Shown here in pieces: positions 36,070 through 47,482 of a DNA stretch of 64,000 nt. A program made the position numbers and the translations under genes. The stretch is from contig JARDYH010000003.1 of assembly GCA_029215795.1 (NCBI GenBank), positions 65,108,109-65,172,108 on the forward strand. Reading direction: 5' to 3'. A model generated the notes under the pieces. That model searched no databases, was not told the origin of the DNA, and worked only from the letters and a program-made list of their open reading frames with translations. The stretch is from Anniella stebbinsi (Eukaryota > Chordata > Lepidosauria > Squamata > Anniellidae). The first letter of the stretch is position 1; each line of letters begins with the position of its first letter.

Positions 36070-36275
36070 TAGGAACAAAAAAACCTGCCTTATGCCAGGG
36101 CAGACAGTTTGTCCACATAGCCCGGTGCTGTCTATTTTGACAGGTGGTGAATCTCAAGGGACTTGGACAGATGCTTCCCATCACCAGGCACCTGATCTTT
36201 CTAACTTAAAACACAGAGGACTGAACCTGGAACCTTCTGCATACCTAGCATCTGCTCTCACATCAAGATGCCACT
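36070..36275 (-). mobile_element. tRNA-derived SINE, diverged, minus strand
   Basis: 'cctgccttatgccagggca' is the reversed 3' body, and 'ctgaacctggaaccttctg' with 'atacctagcatctgctctc' is the reversed B- and A-box region. It is older than the copy at 32481-32660. Confidence 0.6.
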
Positions 36276-36477
36276 TTCCCCTGCCATATGATAATGGAAT
36301 GATGAAACTCAAGAGCATTGATAATGTGAAGCTATATCCCCAATTTGTTAGTTATTTCCAGGGGGGAAACCCCCACCCTATATTGGGGAACAACAACATT
36401 TAACTGAACCTGTCAGCTGACTAATATGTTTGGAAATAGATTTTCTCCTGTGCGTTTGTTTCTGGTTTCATTGCAGG

Positions 36478-36600
36478 GGCTGAAACTCTGTCATCCTTCA
36501 GATGTTTTATCCTAAAACTCCCACCTGCCCTAGCCAGCATAGCCAACTCCCACCTGCCCTAGCCAACATCTGGAGAGCCAGAAGTTGCCCATCCCTGCTT
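36478..36600. mobile_element. Short palindromic MITE
   Basis: The 'cttcagatgttttatccta' and 'aactcccacctgccctagc' phrases are followed by a local repeat of the latter and 'aacatctggagagccagaa'. It lies 77 bases left of the target-site duplication of the large insertion. Confidence 0.55.
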
Positions 36601-36676
36601 TATTGCTTTTTTATTTTAAAAACAACCTCTAATGAGCAATCAGGAAACAATCAGATGGGATATTCTGCCTCTTGTA

Positions 36677-36684
36677 CAAAGAAG
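36677..36684 (+). repeat. Left target-site duplication CAAAGAAG
   Basis: Eight bases immediately left of TAGGGTGACCATAT are repeated exactly at 43002-43009, immediately right of TGGTCACCCTA. Confidence 0.85.
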
Positions 36685-37279
36685 TAGGGTGACCATATTT
36701 TGGAAACTAAAAAGGAGGACAAAATGGCCGCCCTAAGGGGGTGTGTCCACCAACATGTCCAGCCCCCAAGGGGGCGTGCCCACCTGAACATAGCCTTGGT
36801 CACTTGTCTGATTTCACAGCACACAATTAAGACAAACTGTTCTACACAACTTTTTAATGTTAAAATCACTGAAATAAAGAACAAATGAGAAATGCAATGT
36901 ATCTGAACTTAACTTCACTCACTCCTACTTTTGTAGCTTTTGCTGTACTTTGAAGCTTTTGCTATACTCTGCGTGATACAGTCTCCCCTTCCTTCAAATA
37001 TCTTTTCTGACTGCAAATCCTTCACTGGATGACCATAGTCTCACCTTTCCTAACATTTAACACTCTTTTCCCATCACCTTTCTCATATCTGTACATACAA
37101 ATGCTGGGATATGCTACTTCACAGAAAATATTAAAAATATTGTTGCCCTAAGCTTGGGTTGCTTGTGCATAAGAGCCATCCACAATAGCTGACAGTGTGG
37201 ATTGTTATGGATGGTTGCTTGAACTGGGAATGGATGGTAGCAAACATACAATGTACCCACAATATGTGGTAATGGACCA

Positions 37280-37480
37280 TAGATTGGTAGTAGAGCACAT
37301 GCTTAGCCTGCAGAAGGCCCCAGGTTCAATCCCTGGCATTCCCCAGTTAAAAAGTTTGGGCAGCTAGTGATGGGCAAGGGGAAAAAACTACTTGAGACCC
37401 CAGAGAGCTGCTGAAAGTCAGACTAGACAAGGAAAGACTAGATGGATAATGGTGCATATCAGGTAATTTCCAGTGTTTCT
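37280..37480 (+). mobile_element. tRNA-derived SINE, plus strand
   Basis: The A-box-like 'ggtagtagagcacatgctt' and B-box 'caggttcaatccctggcat' (37321-37339) mark a pol III head. The body has 'gagaccccagagagctgct' and 'gtcagactagacaaggaaa'. The tail fades near 37480. Same family as 32481-32660. Confidence 0.8.
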
Positions 37481-37741
37481 GATATAGCAGCTTGTGAAGG
37501 GACAAAGCATTTAAAACAAGAAATATGGGAAGATGTGTGTGTGAAAAGTCAGATGAAAAGACTGAAAAGGGGGCAGGTATTGAGGGACTCACCTTCCACT
37601 TCTCCAGAGCCTTCTGAGGACAGAAAAGGAAGAACCAGCAGCAGCAGCAGCAGGAGAAGGCTACTATCCATCCAGTAGTACTAGACCTGATGGCCATAAG
37701 TTATCTCCAGTATCAGAGGCATATGCCTATGTACACTAATT

Positions 37742-37871
37742 GCTGGGGAACATGGTGCTTTCCAGATGTATTGGACTATACCTCCCATCACCCCATGGCA
37801 AATGTTGGCTGGGATGATGGAATTTACAGTCCAACACATCTGTAGGGCACTAGGTTGGGGAAGGCTGCTTT
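37742..37871. mobile_element. Short palindromic MITE
   Basis: The left arm 'gaacatggtgctttccaga' with 'tatacctcccatcacccca' pairs with the right arm 'tttacagtccaacacatct' and 'ctaggttggggaaggctgc'. It is nested inside the 6.3-kb insertion. Confidence 0.6.
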
Positions 37872-39231
37872 AGGTTATGTTCACATGGAATGGAGCAGAG
37901 CACCATGGAAGATTTGCAAACAAATGCTTGGCTCTTTATCCCCCTTCTTCATCCCATAATTTTAACAGCATCCAAAGGACAAACAAACCAAGTCAGGAAA
38001 GCTGATTGGCTTAGGTTACCAGCTATCCCATAAAGAAGAGCAAGTGATTTTTGAAAAATGTATGACAGGTTACATTCCTTCATAATGCTACAATAATTAC
38101 TTTGAGGAAATACAAAAAGCTGGTTTTTGTTTTAATTAAAAATTGACTCCATTTCATCCATCCACTCCTCAGCCTGCCCTGCTGTAGGATGGGTAAAAAA
38201 TCTATGGATACTAAGCAAAAGGCTCAATGAATGCTTTGGAAATAACTGATGCTGCCTCATTGCTCAACCATTTCAGTGAGCAATGTAATATGTGCGCAGG
38301 TAGCTCACAAATTTCAGCTACAGCCGCTGTGCTATGATTCTACAACATACATTTTGGAACACTGAAAAAATGACAGAAGTCGCTGTGCCCAAGAATAATT
38401 TGCTACTACACTAGCTTATATGTTATATTTCTCACACAGACTGTTTGCTCTAACAGATTGCCGTGTGCTACATACTGGAGATCAAATATAAAATTTCACC
38501 TCTCTGCACCAGGAGTGAAGAACTTATCTGACAACTAAGGGCACAATCCTATGCATGTTTAGACAGAAAAAGGTCTGCATTCTCCCCACCCCCACTTAAT
38601 TTCCCACAGAAAAATATAATTGGAACCCATTAGCTGCATGGAATTTTTCTTTATATTTCATAAGAACAAATTATATTTGGTCTCTTTTCCATAATCTGAG
38701 GATTATGGTTTGTATATCAAATAAAAACATTCCATACGCTGTGAAAATCAGATATTCTGCCTTTGCCATCCCCTAATTTCATCTGGTACATCATATGTTT
38801 CTCTTACCAGGTGGAGAAGGCATCTCTTTTTGTGATGCTACTGCTGGGGTGGTGGCTGCTGCTCGTGGCCCAGCCAGCTGCAGAGGCACAGCATCATAGT
38901 CATTAAGAAATTTGGTCTAAGAACTCAACTTGAGGATATTTATTCATCTTTTAAAACATGTCTGCCGTGCCAAGAGTAGCCAAAGTAGTTCGAAGAGTCT
39001 GCGGTAGGGCAGGCTAGAATAGCTGAGGGCTCCATATCAGGGCACACCAGAACAGCAGAGGGGAGCATGACTTTTGCCAGATACTGCCCGTCTGGGTTTA
39101 ACAGAGAGATCTAACACTTCCTTTGAAAAAATGATAATTGATCAAAGAAAATTGGCAGAAAAGAATGACAGATGCCCTGCTATTCTGAAATCAAGAGAAA
39201 GAAAGACTTAAGTGGTTCAAACAGTACTAAA

Positions 39232-39961
39232 ATTAGAATAATAGAATAGTAAGAGTTGGAAGGGGCTTATAAGGCCATGAAGTCCAACCTTCTCCTGCTC
39301 AATGCAGGAATCCACCATAAAGCATCCCTGACAGATGGCTGTCCAGCTGCATCTTGAAGGTCTCTAGTGTGGGAGAACCCACAACCTCCCTAGGGAATTG
39401 GTTCCACTGTGATATTGCTCTAACAGTCAGGAAGTTTTTCCTGATGTCCAGCCAGAATCTGGCTTCCTGTAACTTGAGCCCATTATTCCTTGTCCTGCAC
39501 TCTAGGATGATTGAGAAAAGATCCTAACTCTCCTCTGTGTGACAACCTTTCAAGTATTTGAAGAGTGCTATCATATCTCCCCTCAATGTCCTCTTCCCCA
39601 GGCTAAACATGCCCAGTTCTTTCAATCTCTCCTCATAGGGCTTTGTTTCCAGACCCCTGAACATCCTCGTTGCCCTCCTCTGAACAAGCTCCAGCTTTTT
39701 TGCATCCTTCTTGAAGTGTGGTGTCCAGAACTGGACACAATACTCAAGATGAGGCCCAACCAGTGCTGAATAGAGGGGAACCAGTACCTCGCGCGATTTG
39801 GAAGCTATACTTCTATTAATGCAGCCCAAAATAGCATTTGCTTTTTTTGCAGCCACATCACACTGTTGGCTCATATTCAGCTTGTGATCTATAACAATTC
39901 CAAGATCTTTCTCGCTTGTAGTATTGCTGAGCCAAGTATCCCCCATCACTATACGATCCAT
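39232..39961 (-). mobile_element. CR1 LINE 3' fragment with 145-codon open frame
   Basis: The minus-strand frame from 39961 to 39524 reads [20 protein letters not shown], then [33 protein letters not shown], and [20 protein letters not shown]. These are the post-catalytic blocks of CR1 reverse transcriptase. The ORF end and 3' UTR run on to about 39232, where 'agaataatagaatag' is the reversed CR1 terminal repeat. The frame has no internal stop over 145 codons, so the copy is relatively young. It is 5'-truncated at about 39965 and nested in the 6.3-kb insertion. Confidence 0.88.
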
Positions 39962-39969
39962 TCTTTAAA

Positions 39970-41450
39970 ATTTATTTTTGAAGTGTTTTGAATGGATATG
40001 CTTCATCGTATGAAATAAATGTTTACAACCACAAAAGCTTTGTTGTGCAAATGGTGGGTCCTGCAAGTGCAATGGAACCAGTGACGGTCTCCTCAGGGAA
40101 CTGCTAACGTTCCTCAAAAGGTATCTGGCAAGGGGAGTAGAAGTTCAGAACTCAGTGGCCGACCATATACATCTTTTCTCCAATCCCAAGATCCTACACA
40201 AGACCATGCCCAAAATGTGCAGGTAATTCTAGCGCCTTTCTTCTGGACAAGGGGCCCTAGTTCTCCAGCATACTAATGCTGGTGAACGAAACCCCATGGC
40301 TTCCTCATTGATCTCCCTTACTGTTAAACTGGGGACCAGTTCTTCATTTGAAGCCAGGATTGATTGCTACAATGAGGGCCAACGTGGAAATGTAGTATGA
40401 GCTGGAGAATGTCAGAGCGAGGAGGTGCGTTTTTAATCAGGTATTTAAATGCAAACCAGAAGGAACTAGGCAGATTCTAGGTATTGTGAGTTCCAATGGT
40501 AGAAAAATTGTATGGGGGAAAGGGAGAAGTCAGCAGAATGGATAGTGTATTTTATATTAATAAAGCCCAAACATACCAGAAATGTGAGGTGAGTAAGAAG
40601 AGGGCATGTACTGATGTAGGATTTCTGGAAACCCTCTCAAGAGCAGCACATCCCTTGCATCGCTGTGCGCAGCACATTTCATTAGGTGGTGCCCCCAGGG
40701 AATTTTTTTAAGGTAAACATTGATTGAATATACAGTCATAAAGGACTTTTTTTCATTCATCAAACTAAATAAACTAAAACTTAACTCAACTGTATTTTTT
40801 TAATTAACAACTAATCTGTACTTTAAAAATACAAATTTTAAAAATGAGACCCTGAATACTATTTTTTTGCTGTAGTGATGACCAGGCATATATAAAGATA
40901 CAATATTTACATATATACAGCAGGGACTCGGGTGTCTCCAGACAGTGTCGGAATACTTTAAACAGACCATTAACATGGAGCTTTCCTGACTTCAAACACA
41001 CCACACCCTAACATTTTTTTTAAAAAATACAATATGAAACAAGTAACCTGCTTATACAGATAGTTGCAGCTGTTTTGCACCGCTGCTGAAATCCTTGCCC
41101 ATTTGGGGGGGGGGGTTGGCAAAGAAGACAGGAAGAACCCCAAAGCAGGGGGTGGGGTGGGGGTGGGGGGTGGGGGAGAGACCCGTTTAGTTGCAGGGCT
41201 ATCTCTTTGGAGTAGCAGCAGGAAGTCTTTCAGTGGGGCTGGGCAGCCTGTTGTTTTGGAGCAAATCCGAATAACTAATGATTTATGTTAATTCCACTCC
41301 ACTTCTGTGAAAGAGAAAGGGCTGGGGGGGGAGGAGGAGGAGGAAAACAAGCGGGGCGTTTGACTAGCTTTGGGAGGATTTTAAAAAAAGGACCAGAAAA
41401 ATTGTTGTTGTTTGAATCCAATGCAATCCCCAGCTCCCTCCCCGACTGGG
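39970..41450. other. Interior of the 6.3-kb insertion, unassigned
   Basis: Sequence at 40050-40400 includes segments of unusually even composition and broken frames. I suspected an old retroelement but could not assign it. G-rich runs lie at 41104-41115 and 41150-41175. Confidence 0.35.
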
Positions 41451-42640
41451 CTCTCCCCAACCCACCTACTCGCTGACACCACCGTCTCCTCTCCTCCCAG
41501 GATGGAGGTTTTCACACACAGGAAGCGGGAGACTTTGGAAGCCTGGGTGGGGAGCAAGCTCTTCCACGCCACTGCTGCTCCTCCACCAGCCGTGGCGCCG
41601 AGATCTCCAGCTTTCTCGGCGTGCCCCTGTGCTGCGCCATAGAGGAGCTCAGGCCAGGGCGGCGGCAGCCCTCGCTTGCTGTCTTCTCTCCCTCGCTGGA
41701 TCCGTCAGCCCAGCCTCGGCGGCAGTTGCGGTGGGAGAGTGGGCGGCGGTGGGCCTTGCAATGGGCGGCGGCAGGTGAAGATTAGGTGGTGCCTGTGCAC
41801 CAGGTGAAAGTGAACTTGCCTTTCCCCCGCCCCTCCTAGCTCTTTCTTCCTCTCTCCCCTTCCCCACTCTGCTGTCTCCAGGAGAAGGAGCCTTCCAATC
41901 ACACTAATAAAGAATAATTCAACACCACCTTGCTTTGCCTCTGGCCACAATCCCTGAAATGGCAGCAGCAGCAGCAGCACCCTCCCCATGCCGTGCTTCT
42001 AGGCCTGCTTTCGCTTTGCTTCCAAACTTGGAAAAGACGCACGCGGGTTGATCAGAGTTGAGCTTGTTTTATTTTTTTCCGCTTGCCCTGCTCCAAACTT
42101 CAGGCGATCTTGGCGAGAATGGGGGGGTGGGGGACTTTCTGCAGCAGCTCCACCACAATCAAACACACACACACACACACACACACTCTCGCACGCATCC
42201 CATCACGGAGTTGTGCTGCCGTCACCTGAACTACTCAAATTGAAACTTCCACGCGCTGCACCGCGCCACTTTTACACGCCTGGAGGAAGAGGAAAAAAAG
42301 AACAATGTAGAGTCAGACTCACTTTTTATCCCTTTTTTACACTCGTGCGCGCACTCCAACCCAAAGTCTGTAGGGGGGTAGCCGCTCTGGATCAGCTGGG
42401 GAGGTGGATGATGGGATGGAAGGGGAGGGGAGGGAGAGAGAAGAGGAAGGAGGAGAGGGAGGGCTCTCCTTCACGCCGCGGGCTGGATCTGTCTCCCTCC
42501 CCGCACGATGGGGCTGGAGGATTTAGATATGAGCCCAACGGCCAATGTGGAGGACATGCCTGGGCTGGTCTAGGCTCCTGCTGGGTCGCCGCCATTATGG
42601 CGACCCACGAGGAGCCTGGACCGCTACTCCGGAGAGGCTA
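41450..42640. promoter_or_regulatory. GC/CpG-rich block resembling a CpG island
   Basis: The block contrasts with its AT-rich, CpG-poor surroundings. By hand I count roughly 50-60 CpG dinucleotides over about 1.1 kb, with clusters at 41595-41640, 41660-41770 and 42190-42270. It contains trinucleotide runs (GCA)n near 41960 and (AC)n at 42162-42187. Several short ATG frames occur on both strands, none with a known domain. It may be a captured promoter or first-exon region, or simply GC-rich transposon DNA. Confidence 0.4.
42162..42187 (+). repeat. (AC)n microsatellite
   Basis: About 12-13 AC units lie inside the GC-rich block. Confidence 0.9.
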
Positions 42641-42884
42641 GAAAAGGCCCGTTTCATTACTTCTGTAATCGTCCCTTCCTAGCGTTGCCCATGCTACGTA
42701 CAGGCTCCTTGGGGGCCATCGCAATGGTGATGAACCTCAAGGAGCCTGTATGTAGCGTGGGCGGAGCTAGGAAGGGCCTATTACGGAAGTAATGAAACGG
42801 GCCTTTTCTAGCCTCTCTTGAGCGGTGGTCCGGGCTTCTCGTGGGTTGTCATGATGGCGGCAACCCAGCAAGAGCCTAGGCGGG
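42564..42884. repeat. Large imperfect palindrome, arms about 150 bases
   Basis: The inner arms are nearly exact: 'ctagaaaaggcccgtttca' at 42639 pairs with its complement near 42795-42813, and 'gctacgtacaggctccttg' pairs with 'caaggagcctgtatgtagc'. The outer arms ('ggtctaggctcctgctggg' against 'agcaagagcctaggcgggt') match less well. The centre is about 42713-42723. It is consistent with a foldback MITE, placed about 115 bases inside the right end of the 6.3-kb insertion. Confidence 0.8.
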
Positions 42885-43001
42885 TGGAGGGGGTGGCAAG
42901 TTTTCCGGATTTGGGGGCAAAAATGAGTTTTTCCCCCGGATCCCAATTTTGCCGCCATTTCCCGGACTTGTCCGGGGGTTTCCGGTTGTCTGGTCACCCT
43001 A

Positions 43002-43009
43002 CAAAGAAG
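43002..43009 (+). repeat. Right target-site duplication CAAAGAAG
   Basis: An exact copy of 36677-36684, immediately right of the inverted terminus ending TGGTCACCCTA at 43001. Confidence 0.85.
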
Positions 43010-44072
43010 TGTTCTTCCATTTCAACTGACCAGAATGGAGAAAATAGCTAGAGATTGGGTGGGGAAGAATGTTTTTTGCCACATCTTTTTTATATTACCC
43101 TGACCTTTATGGACTATGGCAGACTTCATTAATTAATTAATGAAATCTATATCCCATCTTTTCACTAAAATTAGGGCACAGGGTGGCTAAGAGTGAAATA
43201 CAAATGAAGTAGCAAAGTTAAAATTAAAACATTAGAAGTTAGAACTCAGCAACTAAAAACACATCCCATATGGGTAATAGAGAATGGAAATGCAGTAAAA
43301 TCAAAATCTGGTTCAAATAATAGAAAGATAAGTCAATATTGCCACTTTATCTGTCGCAAGTGGTGAAGGTGTTTGTTGTTGACAAGAGTCCCTTTCTTGG
43401 CTGTTGTTGCTTTATATGGAGAAATGACAAGACACAATCATAGTTTCCCTATTGAAGATGCAGGAATTTTTATGCAGCGACGCTGAATACTTGAGATGAT
43501 GGAATTATAGGCAAACTACTTCACCTATTATGATGTAGGGACACTCAGAATCATAAACAATCATTGGACAAGCTGAAGCAATTACTAATAGGTCAAAGAG
43601 TTTACCATCAGGACTAAACTATCCAATGTATGGCGTGTTTGTTTGTTTGTTTTTTAAAAATTAATTCATTGGCTTTGGAAAAAGTAGGGAAATCCATTTT
43701 AAAATACGCTCAGATAGTTTAAGACTGATAAAACAGTCTTGAGAATCTTTTCATGATCATAAGGAAATGCAATTATGCAGCTGCCCAATACTCACATTTC
43801 TATATCGGATGCAGGCTAACTAACTAAATCTGGATCCACCATACTGATGTTTTCTAGCTGTATCACAGCCTCTCTGTAAAAGTCGTTCACCCAAATTATG
43901 CTAGCTGACATGATACCGGTAACTAAGAGCAGATGAACAATAATTAAAACTGATTCACATGTAAATCGGGCTTTCAAGTCAGCATTTCTCTATAAAATGG
44001 TGAGAGTGGGCAATCATATCTTAACCTGCTTGCTGAAAGTACTCAGGATTAAGAGTGGGCCATAATTAGCAG

Positions 44073-44261
44073 CAGTGGAGGCTGGTGGCTCTGGTTTTGC
44101 TGGGGCTGTGAATCCATTTCAGGTTTCAATCAGAACCTGCCCAAACTCTAAGGGAGCTATCCAATGTGCTGAACCCATTTGGTGGATAGGGCTCAGAACC
44201 TTGGGTAGCTCCTTTAGTGTTCTGGCTGGTTCACCTAAATCGGAGCCACCAGCCTCCACTG
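44073..44261. mobile_element. Palindromic MITE ('CAGTGGAGGCTGGTGGCTC' family)
   Basis: The left terminus CAGTGGAGGCTGGTGGCTC has its exact inverse at the right end, GAGCCACCAGCCTCCACTG. Total length is 189 bases, without coding capacity. The flanking octamers ATTAGCAG and ATCTGCAC agree at five of eight positions, compatible with an aged hAT duplication. A left end of the same family lies at about 16670. Confidence 0.8.
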
Positions 44262-45078
44262 ATCTGCACCTAAAGTTTGTACTACTTGAGAATACTTATG
44301 GCCTCTGCCTGTCTTTGTTTCCCAGTGCAAAACAATAATGGAGGCACTGTTTGGGGTGACACTCCCAGTGCCTGTTTTCTATTCCTGGCAAGGCCCTTTC
44401 GAATGCATGGAGCCAGCTGCACCTTAAAATTGTCACCTGTCCTGTACACTTGCTGCTTGCATTGGTTCCCAGCTGCTGAATCCAAGTTGGATCATCTCTG
44501 GTGATGTATCCTATCATAAGGAAGCATCACACCCAGGCCTTGTGGCTACAGGAACTGCTGTAAGTGGCAGGGAAAGAAGTGGAGACAAATGGGAAGGAAA
44601 GAGGCTGAGATTCTGATGGCCCTGCATGGTTCATGATTTGCCTAATTGACAAACAGGGCTTTAGGCTAAATGTATATACTTGCGGCTTTGATGATAAGAT
44701 TTATGTTGCATGGTACATTGTTTGTGAAAGCAGACATAAATCTGTGAGTGTTGGACAGGTGGCGTAGTATAACCTCTCTAACTGGATAATTTATTCTTGT
44801 TGCTGTCTGATGAAAGAGCATGTGAATACTTTCAACCTTAGCATGCATTAAGCAAAGTTTCTTCATCAATGAATAATGCATTTTGCTGGGGAAAAGTACT
44901 GTAAAACGCATATCAGCTCTCAACACACTAACATGTAGAATGACTTTCAGAATTACATCACAGCTTGGGGCATGAGAGCTTTTTCACGAGGATATATATC
45001 ATTAGCTAGGGATATTGCAAGGTAGAATGTTTCTGAAGAGGTGGAAATATTTCCTGATTAATGTTCAAACCCATTCAT

Positions 45079-45081
<3 letters not shown>

Positions 45082-45111
<30 letters not shown>
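45082..45111 (+). repeat. (TG)n microsatellite
   Basis: About 15 TG units. Confidence 0.9.
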
Positions 45112-45118
<7 letters not shown>

Positions 45119-46399
45119 ACCTTTGTGTATACAAACCAGATACTATCGTATGTGTGGCCACACAAATAGTGCATTGCTTCTTTGAGTGCTCTATCACCAT
45201 ATACATTTTTATTTTATGTTAGTCTCAATGACTCTGCCATAGGAAAAAAATACTCATAACTAGTTTGTTTATTTATTTACTTATTTACTTATTTGAACTA
45301 TTTGTATACTGCTGGTATCTTAGGTTCCCTAAGTAGTTTACATAAATACATATAATACATAAAAATACATATACAATACAAGAACCAATATAACATTATA
45401 AATACATTAAAAGCATTGTAACAAAATCTGAAAAACAGAGCAGTGCCGTGTTCAATTACAAGTCAGGGAAGATCGTTAAAGGCCGATCCGTGGTCCCAGT
45501 GCAAGTGCTTGACAGCTAACCAGATGTGTTGTTTATGAAAGCTGGCATCTCCATATACCTGTCCTCTGTGATTTAGAATGGGGCCGTTTCAATTGGATTC
45601 ATCTGGAAGGCATTTGTTGGATACCTTAAATGAATTCACCACGTTAATGCCTGACTTGGTCCTCTTGTTATTTTCCTGATGGTGGCATTAGGAATAAGGT
45701 GGCCACTTACAGGGTCAAACAAGTGGAAATGTATCACCTAAGAAGAGGACATCAATTTGCATAACATAGGCATATGCTAATATATAAAGGCAAATTTAGA
45801 AATAATAACTATAATGTAAACAGAAATACCATATGTCTCACCCTGGTGAGGAAGACTGACCAGGTGACCCGTGTATCTGGTCAGTCTGCTGTCCAATTGC
45901 TAAGTGTTGGTGGGTGGGCAGCGTTAAGGCCCCTGCTCTGCCCTCTTATGCTACTATGAGCTTCTCCACATGACTGTTTCTTCCTGGAACTGTACTGCCG
46001 TTTCTGCTCCCTCTTTCAGTCACGGGCCCTTTACACTGAATGGTTTTATCCTGGAACTTTGTTTTCTTTACATGGGGAGGCAGCACCTCTCCTGAGCAGT
46101 GGCATTGTTGCAAGTCAAACCTTTATAGGAACATTTGACTCTCGCATTTACCTCTGTGATTCATGCCCATTTCCTTCCCCCTAGCCAGTTATTGGTCACC
46201 CTGTCGTGATTGACACGGGCTTCTAGTACGGGTGACCAGCAGCCCAGCCTCATGTAAAAAAACTGCCCAGGCGCAAGGGAAATCTCATGCTCCCAGACGT
46301 AAAGCAAGTGGAAGGAAAGTGACAAATTCCGAGGGAGAAGAGGATAAAATGCCTCCCTGCAACAAAGGGAGGCAAATCTGATTCCCCAACCCAACAAGA

Positions 46400-46530
46400 G
46401 CACTCCTTTCAGTTTAGTGGGGCTTATTCCCAAGTAAGTGTGCTGAGGGTTACAGACTTGCAGTGCAATGTTATGTCTACTCAGAAGTAAGTCCCATTGT
46501 GCTCAATGGGGCTTACTCCCAAGTAAGTCC
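46400..46530. mobile_element. Palindromic MITE ('AGTAAGTCCCATTG' family)
   Basis: 'ctcagaagtaagtcccatt' is followed by the inverted 'aatggggcttactcccaag'. A partial second unit lies just left. Related copies: about 7105-7200, 15675-15755, 49090-49165 and 54770-54858. Confidence 0.55.
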
Positions 46531-47416
46531 TGGTTTTCCTGGGGGCTGTGAGGAACCAACACAGTCCCCCAAATATCCAGCAGACAGAGAGTGTTTTAGC
46601 AGCACCAAGAAACCCCATGACCCTGGTGGGCAGATGGAGCAGCAGCAGCAAGAGAAACAATGTGCTCAACATTCTCAGCCACCCTTGTTCAGCCGTCCTG
46701 CTGACCTGCCGATCTGCCATGGAGAAGCCCTTGTTCATCAGCAGCTGACTTGCTGACCTGCCGTTCTGCTGATACAACTGCAAATGGCGGTGGCAGAAGT
46801 GCCTGGAATGGGGAGGTGCACCACCCCAGTCACAGCCTCCTCAGCATAACTGCACCCCTCAGTCCTGCCCAGAGGAACCTACATGAAAACAATACACATG
46901 CTGGCAATACTACATTTTCCCCAGTTTGAAATAACACGGGTTAGGCAAGGGAAAATAGAAACTACAATGACGGCATCATATTCCGTTCCTGAGGAATGTT
47001 GATTGCACCACAAAACCATCATGTAAAGACAACCCTTGTCTTAAACTGGACTTGGACTGGACAGCCCTACAAATAGAGCACTGCCCTCCATAAAGTAGGA
47101 CACCTGGCTACCCTAGAGTCTCTCCCACCCCACTCCCGCTCAAAGTTGAGAATCCTTTCTGCTGCCCTTTTCCTTCCCCCAAACTTACCAAAGTGAACAA
47201 TAATGAGGAGGAGGTCTCTGGGTAGTATTAGTAGCAATAGGGCCTCAGGATTTAAATCCTGGTTGGTGCATGAATAGCAATATGTGGGGTCAGCAGGAAC
47301 CATGGAAGAAGTAATTCCCAAGGTAATTCTGCTCTCTGCTTTCTCAGGAACCAATGTGTTTTGTCCCAGGCAAGAGAAGGATCTGAGCTACAGACAGCTT
47401 TTCTGTTTTCAGACAT

Positions 47417-47438
47417 GGTGTGTGTATGTGTATGTGTA

Positions 47439-47482
<44 letters not shown>
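47417..47482 (+). repeat. Compound (TG)n(AG)n microsatellite
   Basis: TGTATG-interrupted TG repeats change abruptly into an uninterrupted AG run of about 12 units. Confidence 0.9.

Larger units (their letters stand above)
36685..43001. mobile_element. 6.3-kb hAT-like insertion with cargo, no transposase seen
   Basis: The left terminus is TAGGGTGACCATAT and the right terminus is TGGTCACCCTA, matching the ends of the MITE at 8694-9011. The flanking CAAAGAAG duplication is perfect. Behind the ends, the left side reads 'ggaaactaaaaaggaggac' and the right side, reversed, reads 'ccggaaacccccggacaag', so subterminal similarity is weak. Inside are a SINE, a MITE, a 5'-truncated CR1 LINE, a GC-rich block and a large palindrome at 42564-42884. 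I find no hAT transposase domain (no zf-BED, no dimerisation block). It may be a non-autonomous element that captured DNA, or an old element enlarged by nested insertions. Confidence 0.7.

Noticed and set aside
37286..37340. tRNA-like A and B boxes
   Set aside because: It is the head of a SINE, not a tRNA gene: no acceptor-stem pairing, no anticodon arm, and the SINE body follows directly.
42048..42641. 197-residue plus-strand open frame in the GC-rich block
   Set aside because: The frame crosses an (AC)n tract giving a His-Thr run and a poly-G stretch. It has low-complexity composition and no domain, as expected for chance frames in GC-rich DNA.
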